Of a DNA stretch of 64,000 nt, positions 50,041 through 60,249 are shown piece by piece. Positions within the stretch are counted from its first letter, which is position 1. Each line of letters begins with the position of its first letter. This DNA comes from Saccopteryx bilineata (lineage: Eukaryota > Chordata > Mammalia > Chiroptera > Emballonuridae), in the NCBI RefSeq assembly GCF_036850765.1, contig NC_089492.1:170188296-170252295 (forward strand), in the 5' to 3' direction. Under the pieces are notes generated by a model. That model did no database searches, was not told the DNA's origin, and was given only the letters and a program-made list of their open reading frames with translations. The position numbers and the translations under genes were made by a program.

Positions 50041-50325
50041 TGTACACCATACATACACATGCTTGTCTCCTGTACACCACACACACACGTGCTTTTCTCC
50101 TGTACACCACACACACACGTGCTTGTCTCCTGTACACCACACACACACGTGCTTGTCTCCTGTACACCACACACACACGTGCTTGTCTCCTGTACACCAC
50201 ACACACACGTGCTTGTCTCCTGTACACCACACACACACGTGCTTTTCTCCTGTACACCACACACACACGTGCTTGTCTCCTGTACACCACACACACACGT
50301 GCTTTTCTCCTGTACACCACACACA
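50041..50325. repeat. 30-bp minisatellite, 9.5 copies
   Basis: The unit is TGTACACCACACACACACGTGCTTGTCTCC, seen here in blocks of 20 bases or less as TGTACACCAC/ACACACACGT/GCTTGTCTCC. Nine full copies (50041-50310) are followed by half a copy. Units 2, 7 and 9 have TTTT in place of TTGT; unit 1 is the most diverged. Because 30 is a multiple of 3, all six frames stay open, giving long repetitive ORFs that are not genes. Confidence 0.95.
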
Positions 50326-50379
50326 GGCTGTGAGCAGGGGTCCTGGGCCAGCCTCCAGGAAGAGGCATTTGACATGACA

Positions 50380-50780
50380 GTTAAAAGCATGGGTCAAAGG
50401 TGAAACTGCCTGGGTTCTCAGCCCCACCAGTTACTACCTACATGCTGTGGACAAATTATTCGACTTTTCTTGGCCCCATTTCCCCCCCTCTCATTAAATG
50501 GGGATAATAATAGTGTTACTGGACTGCTTCCACGCTTTGGGAGGGTATGTTTAACCCACCCGCTCTTAGGCATCTGTGGTCAGGGAGGACAGTCTTGTGA
50601 TTTATCAGCTGGCTGCTAACTGCTCAGCTGTTCCAGCTGTTTGTTCAACAATTTGTCTCAGTTTCGTCGTTCTACTTGTCTGGGGACTTCCCTAGTTTCT
50701 TACTAACCTGCCTCAACGGTCCCTACCTAATAAGATTATGTGAGTTAACAAATGTAAATAAAGCATTTAGAATGGTCAAG
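50380..50780 (-). mobile_element. MIR SINE, reverse strand, interrupted
   Basis: GGGATAATAATAGTGTTACT, CAGTTACTACC-like text and CATTTAGAATGG match MIR in reverse. It starts near 50390, is interrupted at about 50535-50725, and ends near 50775. Confidence 0.6.
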
Positions 50781-50895
50781 AAGAGAAGAGAAGAGATGAT
50801 GGCTACAAACAGATGGAGAAAGAGACCTCGTTTATGTAGGGCTTAGTGGTCTAGCAACTTAGATATTTAGAATGGGAACACTAGTGATGAGGGCA

Positions 50896-51237
50896 TGTGG
50901 GGCAGCTGTGTTAGGCTTGTTCATGGGTTTACCGGCTGCAAGCACTTTGCTTGATTAGTGCATGAGCACATGGCAGAGGCACATGTGCACGGCCTATATA
51001 AGGGTAAGGGTGCTTGTGCTCAGAGAGATTGGGGGTTACAGATTCCTTGGCCGCCACTGTGAGGGGCCATTTTTGCTGTTCATTTGCCTGAGAAGAGGTT
51101 TTCCCCTGCCTGTGTGCTTGTCCACCATTGTGAGACTTTATTATAAGGAATGGTCCAACGCTTTCCAGCTCCATAGTTTCTCCACCATCTGCCCGAATTC
51201 AATGTGGACCTGCCTGGCCTCGGCCACTGGCATTACA
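50896..51237 (+). mobile_element. Solo LTR, ERV2-type
   Basis: A 342-bp block TGTGGGGCAG...CATTACA flanked by an exact 5-bp duplication GGGCA (50891-50895, 51238-51242). Inside is CTATATAAGGG, a TATA-like box at about 50995, and TTATTATAAGGAATGG downstream. The last 60 bases are similar to the end of the LTR at 554-1130. There is no internal region, so it formed by LTR-LTR recombination. Confidence 0.9.
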
Positions 51238-51242
51238 GGGCA

Positions 51243-51770
51243 CATCCAGTAGGAGAAAATGGGGGGAAAGGGGTGAATAATTTGGAAAAGGCAGAAGTGA
51301 TCTGGCCTCTTTTCTTGAAATTTTAGGGCTCTGGGAATGATAGGAAGAGCCTATCATTGTTAACAATGATAGGAAGCTATCACTGTTTAGCTTCTGGAAA
51401 CAGTGTTACTAAGAGATTGGGACAAAAGAGTTAGTTTGTTTGAAGGTAGAGGCTGGGGAAACAACCAAATAGAGAGGGATTGAAGATGTTTGAGAAAAAA
51501 AAATGCTTTTTAAATAATGAATAAAGGATTTTCAGTTGCTCTTTTATTTGCTAACTTGTTAGTATACATATTTTCAAACATACATGTGTAGGGACAATTT
51601 ATAAATTTCCAGGTACCCATCACCCAGCTTTGACAATTGTCAGTATTTTCCAAAACTGTTTCTGCTGTGCCCCACACTGGATAAAAAAGTTGCCAAAGCA
51701 TTTTGAAACAATCTGGATACCATGTATCATTTCACTCATAATAATTTAGTATGCATCTCTGAACCAGTAA
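51243..51770. other. Unassigned DNA, old L1-like tail end
   Basis: From about 51540 (CTTTTATTTGCTAACTTGTT... and CAGGTACCCATCACCCAGC) there is an old repeat phrase. It may continue after the LTR element at 54270, where CATGCCATTTATTTGTTG is seen, but I cannot assign the family. Confidence 0.4.
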
Positions 51771-51775
51771 GCACC

Positions 51776-52484
51776 TGTTGGGCAGATAAAATATATTATA
51801 CTCACTTTGTTAAAGATGGCACTGCCTACATGGAAGTCTGTCACCCAGGTGATATTAATGTGTGTTGAGGGTGGGCTGTGGGCAAGCAGGATCCTTGTAG
51901 CCTGGGGCTTGGTTTTAGGACTAAACCTTTCCCACCCTTTTTGATATGGGTGGTACAATCCCATCATGCCTCAGATAAGTGACTTTGTATTAGAGACTTC
52001 CCTATTTTGTATATTGGATTAAAGGTTTTGATTTCTACACTATAAAATGGAGGCAGAATGGGAGCTTGCTCTCTTGGTTCCTAAGATTAGCATTAGAGAG
52101 CAGGGAGCAGAGAAAGGCCACATGGAGGAGGCCAGGAGAAGCAGCCAAGATGGTGGAGTGCTGAGTGTGAAGCCAGTTTGTGCAGAGTTTATGCAGGGAG
52201 AAGGAAGGAGATGGGGAACAGAGGTGAATAAATCTGGTGAGCTAGAAATCTTTGATTCTAGGAAACTCGGATAAGTCAGTAGCTTTGTGAGCACTGAATG
52301 TGAGTGGGTTTTGGAGCCCAGTGTGTGTTTTTACTTGCCCGCTGGGTGCAAGCTAGGATTAAAGATGATGGCCCACCAGTTTTTGGGCCATCTTTACCAA
52401 AACTGTTGTTTCTTTACCAACTGTCCAAATCCAATGTGAACCTGCAAGATGTCTGTGATGGTGACCTTGTATACTAGCTTTACA
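51776..52484 (+). promoter_or_regulatory. 5' LTR of the non-autonomous element
   Basis: TATAAAA at 52041-52047 is followed by a purine-rich stretch (GGAGGCAGAATGGGAGC) and by AATAAA at about 52227-52232. It differs from the 3' LTR by many substitutions, mostly C/T and G/A, and by a few small insertions such as the one near 52388-52397. So the element is not new. Confidence 0.8.
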
Positions 52485-52494
52485 TTTGGTGTAG

Positions 52495-53220
52495 TCTGTT
52501 GCAGGATTCAGAGATAGGTATGGAGCTGCCATCTTTGATGTGCATGGTAGAGGACTGGCTGCTTTTATGGTTCTCCATGTCCTTTTAGGGGTCGTAGGCT
52601 GGCTGACTTTTACAGCCATGCGTGAGGAAACTGAGAGCTCTGTGGAAGAGGCTGTCCGGGACCTGCAAACTAAGCAGTGGAAGGAGCTGGAGCAAACATG
52701 GGAGAAGCAGATGCTGACCCTGGAGCTAGAGGAAGTGCTGGAGGAGGAGGCCGACCAGGTTTGCGAGATTCACCTGGAAATGGAGCAGATGCTGGAGAAG
52801 GAATCACAGGTTCATTAGTTGCAGCTTGCCCTGGACATTGTGGAGAGCCAGCAGTGGCAGGAGGCCAGGGCTGAGGCTGAGGCTGAAGCTGAGGCCGGGT
52901 CTGGAGCTGAGAGGTCTATGGAGCAGAAGGCTGTGGCAGCCCGGGGCTCAAGACCGGCAATGGGAGCTGGTGTTTTCAGTTCCTTTTTGGAGGATGAGGA
53001 GAATCGGGCTGGAGTTCCAATCTGCAGTCTCCATAAGATGAGAGCCCAGCTGAAAGGAATACTTACTAAGTTCCTGGTAGGTCTGCAATTTTGGGACATA
53101 GGGCTGAATGCCATCATGCTCTCTGGAGCAGAGATGGAAATGCTAACTGCCATTGCCACATGCTCCTCTTTGGGACAGTGTAAGACCTGCCAGGATGGCA
53201 GGGATGAGGGGGGAGGCTAA
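52495..53220 (+). CDS. Unrecognised ORF inside LTR element
   Basis: One phase stays open from 52495 to the TAA at 53218-53220, about 241 codons, broken only by a TAG at 52816-52818. The first in-phase ATG is at 52567-52569. Its N-terminal part has a hydrophobic segment (AAFMVLHVLLGVVGWLTF, about 52558-52611) that may span a membrane. A Glu-rich helix of heptad type follows (EEAVRDLQTKQWKELEQ, then LELEEVLEEEADQV). After the TAG comes an Ala-Glu repeat coded by GCTGAG hexamers at 52871-52905, and then a tail with a few Cys (CSSLGQCKTCQDG). I do not recognise the family. It could be a captured host sequence, a decayed gag-like frame, or chance. It would need a promoter in the 5' LTR. Confidence 0.45.
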
Positions 53221-53563
53221 GGTCCCATGTTCATGAACTGATTCCTGGACTACGATCAAGTGAGCACTGGCTCCTTTGTTAGATGGACTTATGAATTTTG
53301 GACAATGTGAAATACCCTGATGGGGGTGGGGGGCGGCTTTGCTAGAGGCCCTTCCCCTGCCCCGGGAAGCTTTTCCCATGGCTAGAAAGAAGGCTGAGGA
53401 CATTTTGTGCTTTTGGCAAAGTGCTCAGAAACTGGCGAAGTGTATCTTTGTAATTGTTGAAATTGTATGATTTGTCATGTTGTAATTTGTGTAATGTGCC
53501 TAAATTCCTTGCACAGGAATGCCAGTGTAGATTGTGGGTAGTAAAGTGAGCATAGGGGTGGAT

Positions 53564-54264
53564 TGTTGGGCAGATAAAATATATTATGCTCACTTTGTTA
53601 AAGATGGTGCTGCCCACATGGAAGCCTGTTGCCCAAGTGATATTAATGTATGTTGGGCGTGGGTTGTGGGAAAGCAGGATCCTTGTAGCCTGGGGCTTGG
53701 TTTTAGGACTAAACCTTTCCCACCCTTTTTAATATGGGTGGTACAATCCCATCATGCCTCAGATAAATGACTTTGTATTAGAGACTTCCCTATTTTGTAT
53801 ATTGGATTAAAGGTTTTGATTTCTACACTATAAAATGGAGGCAGAATGGGAGCTTGCTCTCTTGGTTCCTGAGATTAGCATTAGAGAGAGGAGAGCAGAG
53901 AATGGCCACATGGAGGAGGCCAGCAGAAGCAGCCAAGATGATGGAGTGCTGAGTGAGAGGCCAGTTTGTGCAGAGTTTGTGGAGGGAGAAGGAAGGAGAT
54001 GGGGAACAGAGGTGAATAAATCTGATGAGCTAGAAACCTTTGATTCTAGGAAACTCAGATAAGTCCGTAGCTTTGTGAGCACTGAATGTGAGTGGGTTTT
54101 GGAGCCCAGTGTGTGTTTTTACTTGCCCGCTGGGTACAAGCTAGGATTAAAGATGATGGCCCACCAGTTTTTGGCTCTGTTGTTTCTTTACCAACTGTCC
54201 GAATCCAATGCAAACCTGCATGGGCCAGGCAGCTGTGATGGTGACCTTGTATACTGGTTTTACA
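53564..54264 (+). mobile_element. 3' LTR of the non-autonomous element
   Basis: A 701-bp LTR, same family as 51776-52484. A purine-rich GCATAGGGGTGGAT just before it is a candidate polypurine tract. It ends TTTACA before the GCACC duplication. TATAAAA is at about 53829. Confidence 0.9.
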
Positions 54265-54269
54265 GCACC

Positions 54270-55476
54270 TTTCTTTGTATAAACATAACGCTATTAGCAG
54301 ACCTAAAATATTAACATTAATTTCTCATGGTCATCTAATACTCAGTTCATATTTATTGTCTTTAGTTATCTACAAATGTCTTTTTACTTATAGCATGTTT
54401 AATTCAGCATCAGTATAAGATCTATACATTTCATTTGGTTCTTATTTCTTTTAAGTCTTTTCAATCTCTAACAATCTTTCCACCATAGTTCTTTTCTCCC
54501 ATGCCATTTATTTGTTGAAAAAATGAAATTTTTTATATTGTAGAATGCCCCACACTCTGGATTTGTTGATTATTTCATTCTTATGTTCTTTAATTTATTT
54601 CAAAGCAATACATCATGGCATAGATTCTGAGATGAAGCAGTTTCTCTCCCTACTTTGGAAGCAAACGGAGAAAAATGATGATGACGAAGAGCACAAAGCT
54701 ATGCATTCTGTATTAAAGGACTTTCATCACTTTAGTAAAATGAAATGTGAGCTCCTTGTTGAGATAACAACAGGAGAACTACAGTTAGGACTTTGAGAAC
54801 AAAATGGTTTGGAATCGAGTTTGAGAATCAAATTGGAATGTATTAAAGGCTCATCAAGGAATAATGAGAACTAAAGTGAGTTGATTAGCATTGCTTTGTG
54901 TGCAAACAATCAAGTTGTTTTTCTAACTTCTTCATTACTATTTAGTAGCCTCCAGGTGTATGGTTTACTCAGGTTTGATGAGTGCTAAGGTGGGTGGAGC
55001 TGAAGAACTAGAAGCAGATTTGCAGTCATCAAGGGTACAACTGAGCAAAAGGCTGACATGGCTGAGCTGGGAAGGATCTTGTGCTAAAGATGCTGATGGA
55101 CTCTGGAAAAGGAGATAAGGGGCCAGAGAACTCAATGGAAGAAATGCAAAGAGAAGAAGCATGATGCTCAGGAGGGCTTACTGTTAGTAAAATGCCTTCA
55201 GATGTTTATGAGGTCAATGGGTTGTTGTATCTCAATTTAGCAAAAAAGAAACAGAATCTACCACACTGAGAATTGTTGAATTAGGAGTCTTGATTACAGA
55301 AGCTGGTGACCATGAGTGGACTTATGTCCCAAAGAACTCACAGTGCTGAGCACAGTCAGGGGTGAGTTTTAAAGACAAAATCTACATCTTAGCCAGGGTA
55401 TAGGAGGGTGAGGGGAGCCTAGTGAAGCATGGTAGAAAAAAAAAAGCAGGAAAACAAGCTCATTAATCTTGTTGAC
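54270..55476. other. Unassigned DNA
   Basis: Frame 54545-54796 ends with a charged region (KQTEKNDDDEEHKAMHSVLK) that looks somewhat coding-like. I cannot name it. No other gene is visible. Confidence 0.35.
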
Positions 55477-55634
55477 TGATAGATAATGTGTATTCCAAAC
55501 TGCCCTCTTGATGTTCCGCTTATCTGTCAGACCTCATCCTTACTGGACTATCGCCCCTGAGACAGAGGAATTCCAAAAAGCTGACAAGCTGCCCCAAGGA
55601 GGGGCTCTGGACATACCAGGACTTTTCTTTTTTT

Positions 55635-55679
<45 letters not shown>

Positions 55680-56242
55680 TTACAGAGACAGAGTGAATCA
55701 GAGAGAGGGATAGACAGGGACAGACAGACAGGAATGAAGAGAGATGAGAAGCATCAATCATTAGTTTTTCATTACGCATTGCAACACCTTAGTTGTTCAT
55801 TGATTGTTTTCTCATATGTGCCTTGACCGCGGGCCTTCAGCAGACTGAGTAATCCCTTGCTGGAGCCAGCGACCTTGGGTCCAAGCTGGTGGGCTTTTGC
55901 TCAAACCAGATGAGCCCGTGCTCAAACTGGCAACCTCGGGGTCTCGAACCTGGGTCCTCTGCATCCCAGTCCGATGCTCTATCCACTGCGCCACTGCCTG
56001 GTCACGCCATACCAGGACTTTTGATTCAATACCCACATGCTCGAAGCCCTCCAAGGAGGAGCATTCCGGACATACCAGGACTTTTGCCTCAGTATCCCCT
56101 CAGGCTCTCCCAAACACTATATAACTCACCCCTAGTCTGTAACCAGTGCTCTTCTCCCCAGGAGAAGTGCCAGGCAGGGTTCCTTTCTTTCTTTTAATAA
56201 AGCCTGTGACTCTGGTCTTTTGGACTTCCATGGATTCCAACA
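55477..56242 (+). promoter_or_regulatory. 5' LTR of class I ERV
   Basis: It starts TGATAGATAATG and ends CCAACA. TATATAA lies at 56118-56124 and AATAAA at 56196-56201. The first 150 bases closely match the sequence from about 63852 on. Without the SINE at 55627-56008 the LTR is about 370 bp. In U3, CCAAGGAGG...GGACATACCAGGACTTTT occurs twice. Confidence 0.9.
55627..56008 (-). mobile_element. Bat SINE in the ERV 5' LTR
   Basis: On the minus strand it starts near TGACCAGGCAGTGGCGCAGT and ends in a long (AAAT)n tail (55631-55681 on the plus strand). A 14-bp duplication ATACCAGGACTTTT flanks it at 55613-55626 and 56009-56022. The 3' LTR, which lacks the SINE, has the uninterrupted join GGACTTTTGATT. 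Confidence 0.95.
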
Positions 56243-56245
56243 TTT

Positions 56246-56263
56246 TGGTGCTGAAACCCGGGA
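56246..56263 (+). promoter_or_regulatory. Primer-binding site, tRNA-Phe-like
   Basis: TGGTGCTGAAACCCGGGA, four bases after the LTR end CA. It differs at one base from the complement of the tRNA-Phe 3' end. Confidence 0.85.
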
Positions 56264-57870
56264 CAGGGTTGATTGGCCAGCAGTCTAACCCTGTCCTGAA
56301 CCCCTGCTGAACCAGAGAAAAGTAAGGAGTTTCTCCCTCCCCCTTCCCCAGTTGGCCTCCAAATTTCTCTCCAAAACACCCCTTTCTGGATGGATGGTTT
56401 TGACTTCAGACCCCATATTTACAGGTGGTCTGCCTCTACTCCTTTATGGACTTCTACGAAAGTCTAGGCATGCCTAGCCAGGCCACTCTCCTATGTCCCA
56501 TGATCCCAGCCTTGGGGTGACGACCTCTTGACTGAGTCTCTCTTTCTACAGAGATTTTCTCCTCTCGGAACTGTGACTGAAGGCGGGGACGCTCCCTTCT
56601 CTCACCAGTCTCCTCTACTGTGGGCTCCTCTCTGTCCAAACCGTCCAGCCAGACTCCCCTCAGAACACGGGCTTCTCCCAATCTCAGGCCTCAGAGACTA
56701 CTCCTCTACTCCTTCAGGGCTCACCCTACTCTCTGAGGTTCACAGTTTGGGAGGTTTCTACTCTGAGTGACTAGCTTCTACAGACTTCCTCGAAAGTCTA
56801 AGCACCTAGCCAGGTTGCTCTCTACTATCATTACAATATCTTAAGAGATCTTGACAATTTCTGCCACTGGATGGGGAGGGCATCAGAAATTCCTTATGTG
56901 CAGGCTTTTCTTCTCCCTTCTCTCCTGTCCTTAATTCTGTGCCTTCTGTTCTACACGCAGGCCATTTTGGCCAAGTAAACCTCACCTAAAACTTCTGCTC
57001 CTAATCTTTCCTCTCCATGGGCTCCCAACTCTCTCCTTCTCCTACCTGACCCCTGAGGGCACCCCTCTCTCGGGACCCCTCTTTGGTCCCTCTGCAAATT
57101 TTTTCCACTCGAGTCTCTCCCCTCCAGAAAGCCCCCTCCCTTTACAGAAACCTCTTTCTCATTCACCTGCAAATACCACACTCTTTCTCCTCCCCTGCTG
57201 GCTGGGGGCCCCTCCCTTCTCCACTGTGTTCTTCATCTCCTCCCCCCTCCTTAGAAACTGTGGCTCTGACTGAGGTGCCTGTCTCTTCTCTGACCCCTCT
57301 TCCCTCCTTACAGACTAGCAGTACTGTCTATTTTTCTTTTTTGACCCATCTCCCCACCCCACCAGTTTCAGCTGTCTTTTTTTCTTCTTTGTCCTATCCT
57401 TACCCCTCCTCAGAGACTGTGTCTTCCACTACCCCTCATCCTCTCCCCGCTCCTCAAGCTCTAAATCTTTTTTGACTCCTCTGACCATGTGGTGCTTTAA
57501 TCTCCTCCTCCTCTTGCAGATTCTGACCCTCCTTCTTTTCCATCCAGCTGCTCACAATGTCCATCCATCTGCTTTCTCTCTTCCTCCCATCTATGTTGGC
57601 AACTCCCTGCCATCTCAAAAAACTTAAAAAAACAAAGTTGTCTATTGAACTGTGTGAGTAAGTAATCGGTCTTGTCTTTTTGTCAGAAAATATCTCAAAT
57701 ATAATTTGAATTGAAACAAGTAAAGCACACTCATTTAAATTTCTTAATTCATAATATGTGAAGTCTTTGTTTAATGTGTAACTGTGTCTGTTTCTAAGGC
57801 CTTAAACCTATAATTACTCACCTCTTAAACCAGGCTTACTCATCCCCACAGACTCTCGCTGCAATACCCC
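56264..57870 (+). other. ERV leader, pyrimidine-rich, no clear gag
   Basis: About 1.3 kb of C/T-rich sequence follows the PBS. A repeat of CTTCTAC...GAAAGTCTA...CTAGCCAGG is seen near 56450 and 56775. Frame 57487-57621 starts MWCFNLLLLLQILTLLLF, a signal-peptide-like start of the kind found in env, which is out of place here. I see no capsid. ATG 57017 opens a short MGSQLSPSPT frame that stops at once. Confidence 0.55.
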
Positions 57871-58277
57871 CACCCTTCCTGTTCAAAAACCTTCAGGGGC
57901 TTATCGCCTCATACAAGACTTACATCTAATGAATGAGGTGGTAATTCCCCTCCATCCAGTAGTCCCTAATCTCTACAGGTCCTAGACCTCAAGAATGCCG
58001 TTTTTACCATTCTTCTACACCAGAGGTCAGGAACCATTTTGGCTGAGAGAGCTATGAATGCCACATATTTTAAAATGTAATTCCATGACAGCCATACAAC
58101 AACTCACGTATATTACGCATTATCCAATAAAAATTTGGTGTTGTCTCAGAGGACATCTGTGATTGGCTCTAGCCACCTGCAATCATGAACATGAGTGGTA
58201 GAAAATGAATGGATTGTAATACATGAAAATGTTTTATATTTTTAACTTTATTATTTTTTTACTAAAGATTTGTCTGC

Positions 58278-59693
58278 CACTCAGACCAATGGAACAGAAT
58301 AGAAAGTCCAGAAATAAAACCACATATATATAGTCAAATAATTTTTGATAAAGGGGCCAACAACACACAATAAAGAAAAGAAAGCCTCTTCAATAAATGG
58401 TGCTGGGAAAATTGGAAAGCCACATGCAAAAGAATGAAACTGGACTACAGTTTGTCCCCCTGTACTAAAATTAATTCAAAATGGATCAAAGATCTAAACA
58501 TAATACCTGAAACAATTAAGTACATAGAAGAAGACATAGGTACTAAACTCATGGACCTGGGTTATAAAAAGCATTTTATGAATTTGACTCCAAAGGCAAG
58601 AGAAGTGAAGGCAAAAATTAATGAATGGGACTACATCAGACTAAGAAGTTTTTGCTCAGCAAGAGAAACTGATAACAAAAGAAACAGAAAGCCAACTAAA
58701 TGGGAAATGATATTTTCAAACAACAGCTCAGATAAGGACCTAATATCCAAAATTTACAAAGAACTCATAAAACTCAACAACAAACAAACAAACAATCCAA
58801 TAAAAAAATGGGAAGAGGACATGAACAGACACTTCTCCCAGGAAGAAATACAAATGGCCAACAGATATATGAAAAGATGCTCATCTTCTTTAGCTATTAG
58901 AGAAATGCCAATCAAAACTGCAATGAGATACCACCTCACACCTGTTAGATTAGCTGTTATTAGCAAGACAGGTAATAGCAAATGTTGGAGAGGCTGTGGA
59001 GAAAAAGGAACGCTCATACACTGTTGGTGGGAATGTAAAGTAGTACAACCATTATGGAAGAAAGTATGGTGGTTCCTCAAAAAACTGAAAATAGAGCTAC
59101 CTTATGACCCAGCAATCCCTCTACTGGGTATATATCCCAAAAACTCAGAAACATTGATACGTAAAGACACATGCAGCCCCATGTTTATTGCAGCATTGTT
59201 CACAGTGGCCAGGACATGGAAACAACCAAAAAGCCCATCAATAGATGACTGGATAAAGAAGATGTGGCACATATACACTATGGAATACTACTCAGCCATA
59301 AGAAATGATGACATTGGAACATTTACAACAAAATGGTGGGATCTTGATAACATGATACGAAGCGAAATAAGTAAATCAGAAAAAACCAGGAACTGTATTA
59401 TTCCATACGTAGGTGGGACGTAATAGTGAAGCTAAGAGACATTGATAAGAGTGTGGTGGTTACAGGGGGGAGGGGGGAATGGGAGAGGGAAAGGGGGTGG
59501 GGAGGGGCACAAAGAAAACAAGATAGAAGGTGACAGAGGACAATCTGACTTTGGGTGGTGGGTATGCAACATAATTGAATGACAAGATAACCTGGACTTG
59601 TTATCTTTGAATATATGTATCCTGATTTATTGATGTCACCCCATTAAAAAAATAAAATTATATAAAAAAAATAAAGTAGACCCCCCCCAAAAA
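58278..59693 (+). mobile_element. L1, 5'-truncated, in hAT
   Basis: A 14-bp duplication AAAGATTTGTCTGC flanks it at 58264-58277 and 59694-59707. It begins in the late part of ORF2 (CACTCAGACCAATGGAACAG) and ends in an AT-rich tail. The TSD is exact, so the insertion boundary is well defined. Confidence 0.95.
58434..59423 (+). pseudogene. L1 ORF2 C-terminal part, 329 codons open
   Basis: This is the C-terminal quarter of ORF2p, uninterrupted from [17 protein letters not shown] to the natural end IPYVGGT. It keeps the [18 protein letters not shown] motif near 58984-59037. It has no RT or endonuclease and no own promoter, so it cannot move. The open frame points to recent origin. Confidence 0.9.
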
Positions 59694-60249
59694 AAAGATT
59701 TGTCTGCAAGCCAGATAGAGCCATCAAAAGAGCCACATCTGGCTCACGAGCCATAGGTTCCTGATACCTGTTCTACACCCTGGCTTTTACTTTCTGTTTG
59801 CCTTTACCCTGACACTAATGCAGCCCAGCAATTTACATGGACTGTCTTACCTTAGGGATCAAAAACAACCCACACCTGTTTGGGCAGGCACTAGCTCAGG
59901 ATTTAACAGCATGCAATCTCAAATCTAGTACTCTCTTAAAATATGTAAATAACCTACTCCTCTACAGCCCCTCCCTGTTTGCCTCAAGAAGACACATCTC
60001 CACCCTTCTTAACCTCCTTGCTGTGAAGTGATATCAATGTCTTCTCTGCTAAGGCTCAACTTCATTCTCAGTCCGTAGCCTATCTAGGCATTGCCTTAAC
60101 ACTACCACCTGAGGTCTCACCCTAGATAAAACTCAGACCCTCCGCAGTCTCCAACCACCTACCACCACAGATCAAATCTTTTCTTTCCTTGGTCTAATAG
60201 ACTTCTTTAAACACTGAATTCCCAATTTTTCTCTTAGTCAAGCCCCTCA

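Larger units (their letters stand above)
51776..54264 (+). mobile_element. Two-LTR non-autonomous ERV-like element
   Basis: It is flanked by an exact 5-bp duplication GCACC (51771-51775 and 54265-54269). The 5' LTR is 51776-52484 and the 3' LTR 53564-54264. Both start TGTTGGGCAGATAAAATATA and end TTTACA. The internal region is only about 1.08 kb. It has no recognisable gag, protease, pol or env. It holds one reading frame with a hydrophobic segment and a charged coiled coil. I could not match the primer site after the 5' LTR (TTTGGTGTAGTCTGTTGC) to a usual tRNA. A third LTR of the same family is at 61613-62294. Confidence 0.9.
58021..59770 (-). mobile_element. Non-autonomous hAT with L1 inserted
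   Basis: Ends are CAGAGGTCAGGAACC and GGTTCCTGATACCTG. An exact 8-bp duplication TTCTACAC flanks it at 58013-58020 and 59771-59778. It is the same family as 36405-36725 in reverse orientation. An L1 sits at 58278-59693. It lies in the ERV RT. Confidence 0.95.

Noticed and set aside
50041..50325. CRISPR-like array
   Set aside because: The units are contiguous with no spacers, and the setting is a mammalian genome.
49917..50427. Long ORFs of 111-157 codons in all frames
   Set aside because: They are products of the 30-bp minisatellite, whose unit is a multiple of 3.
54545..54796. 83-codon ORF with a charged end
   Set aside because: It looks slightly coding-like, but I cannot name a family and the flanks are broken; it is kept only as a note in the spacer entry.
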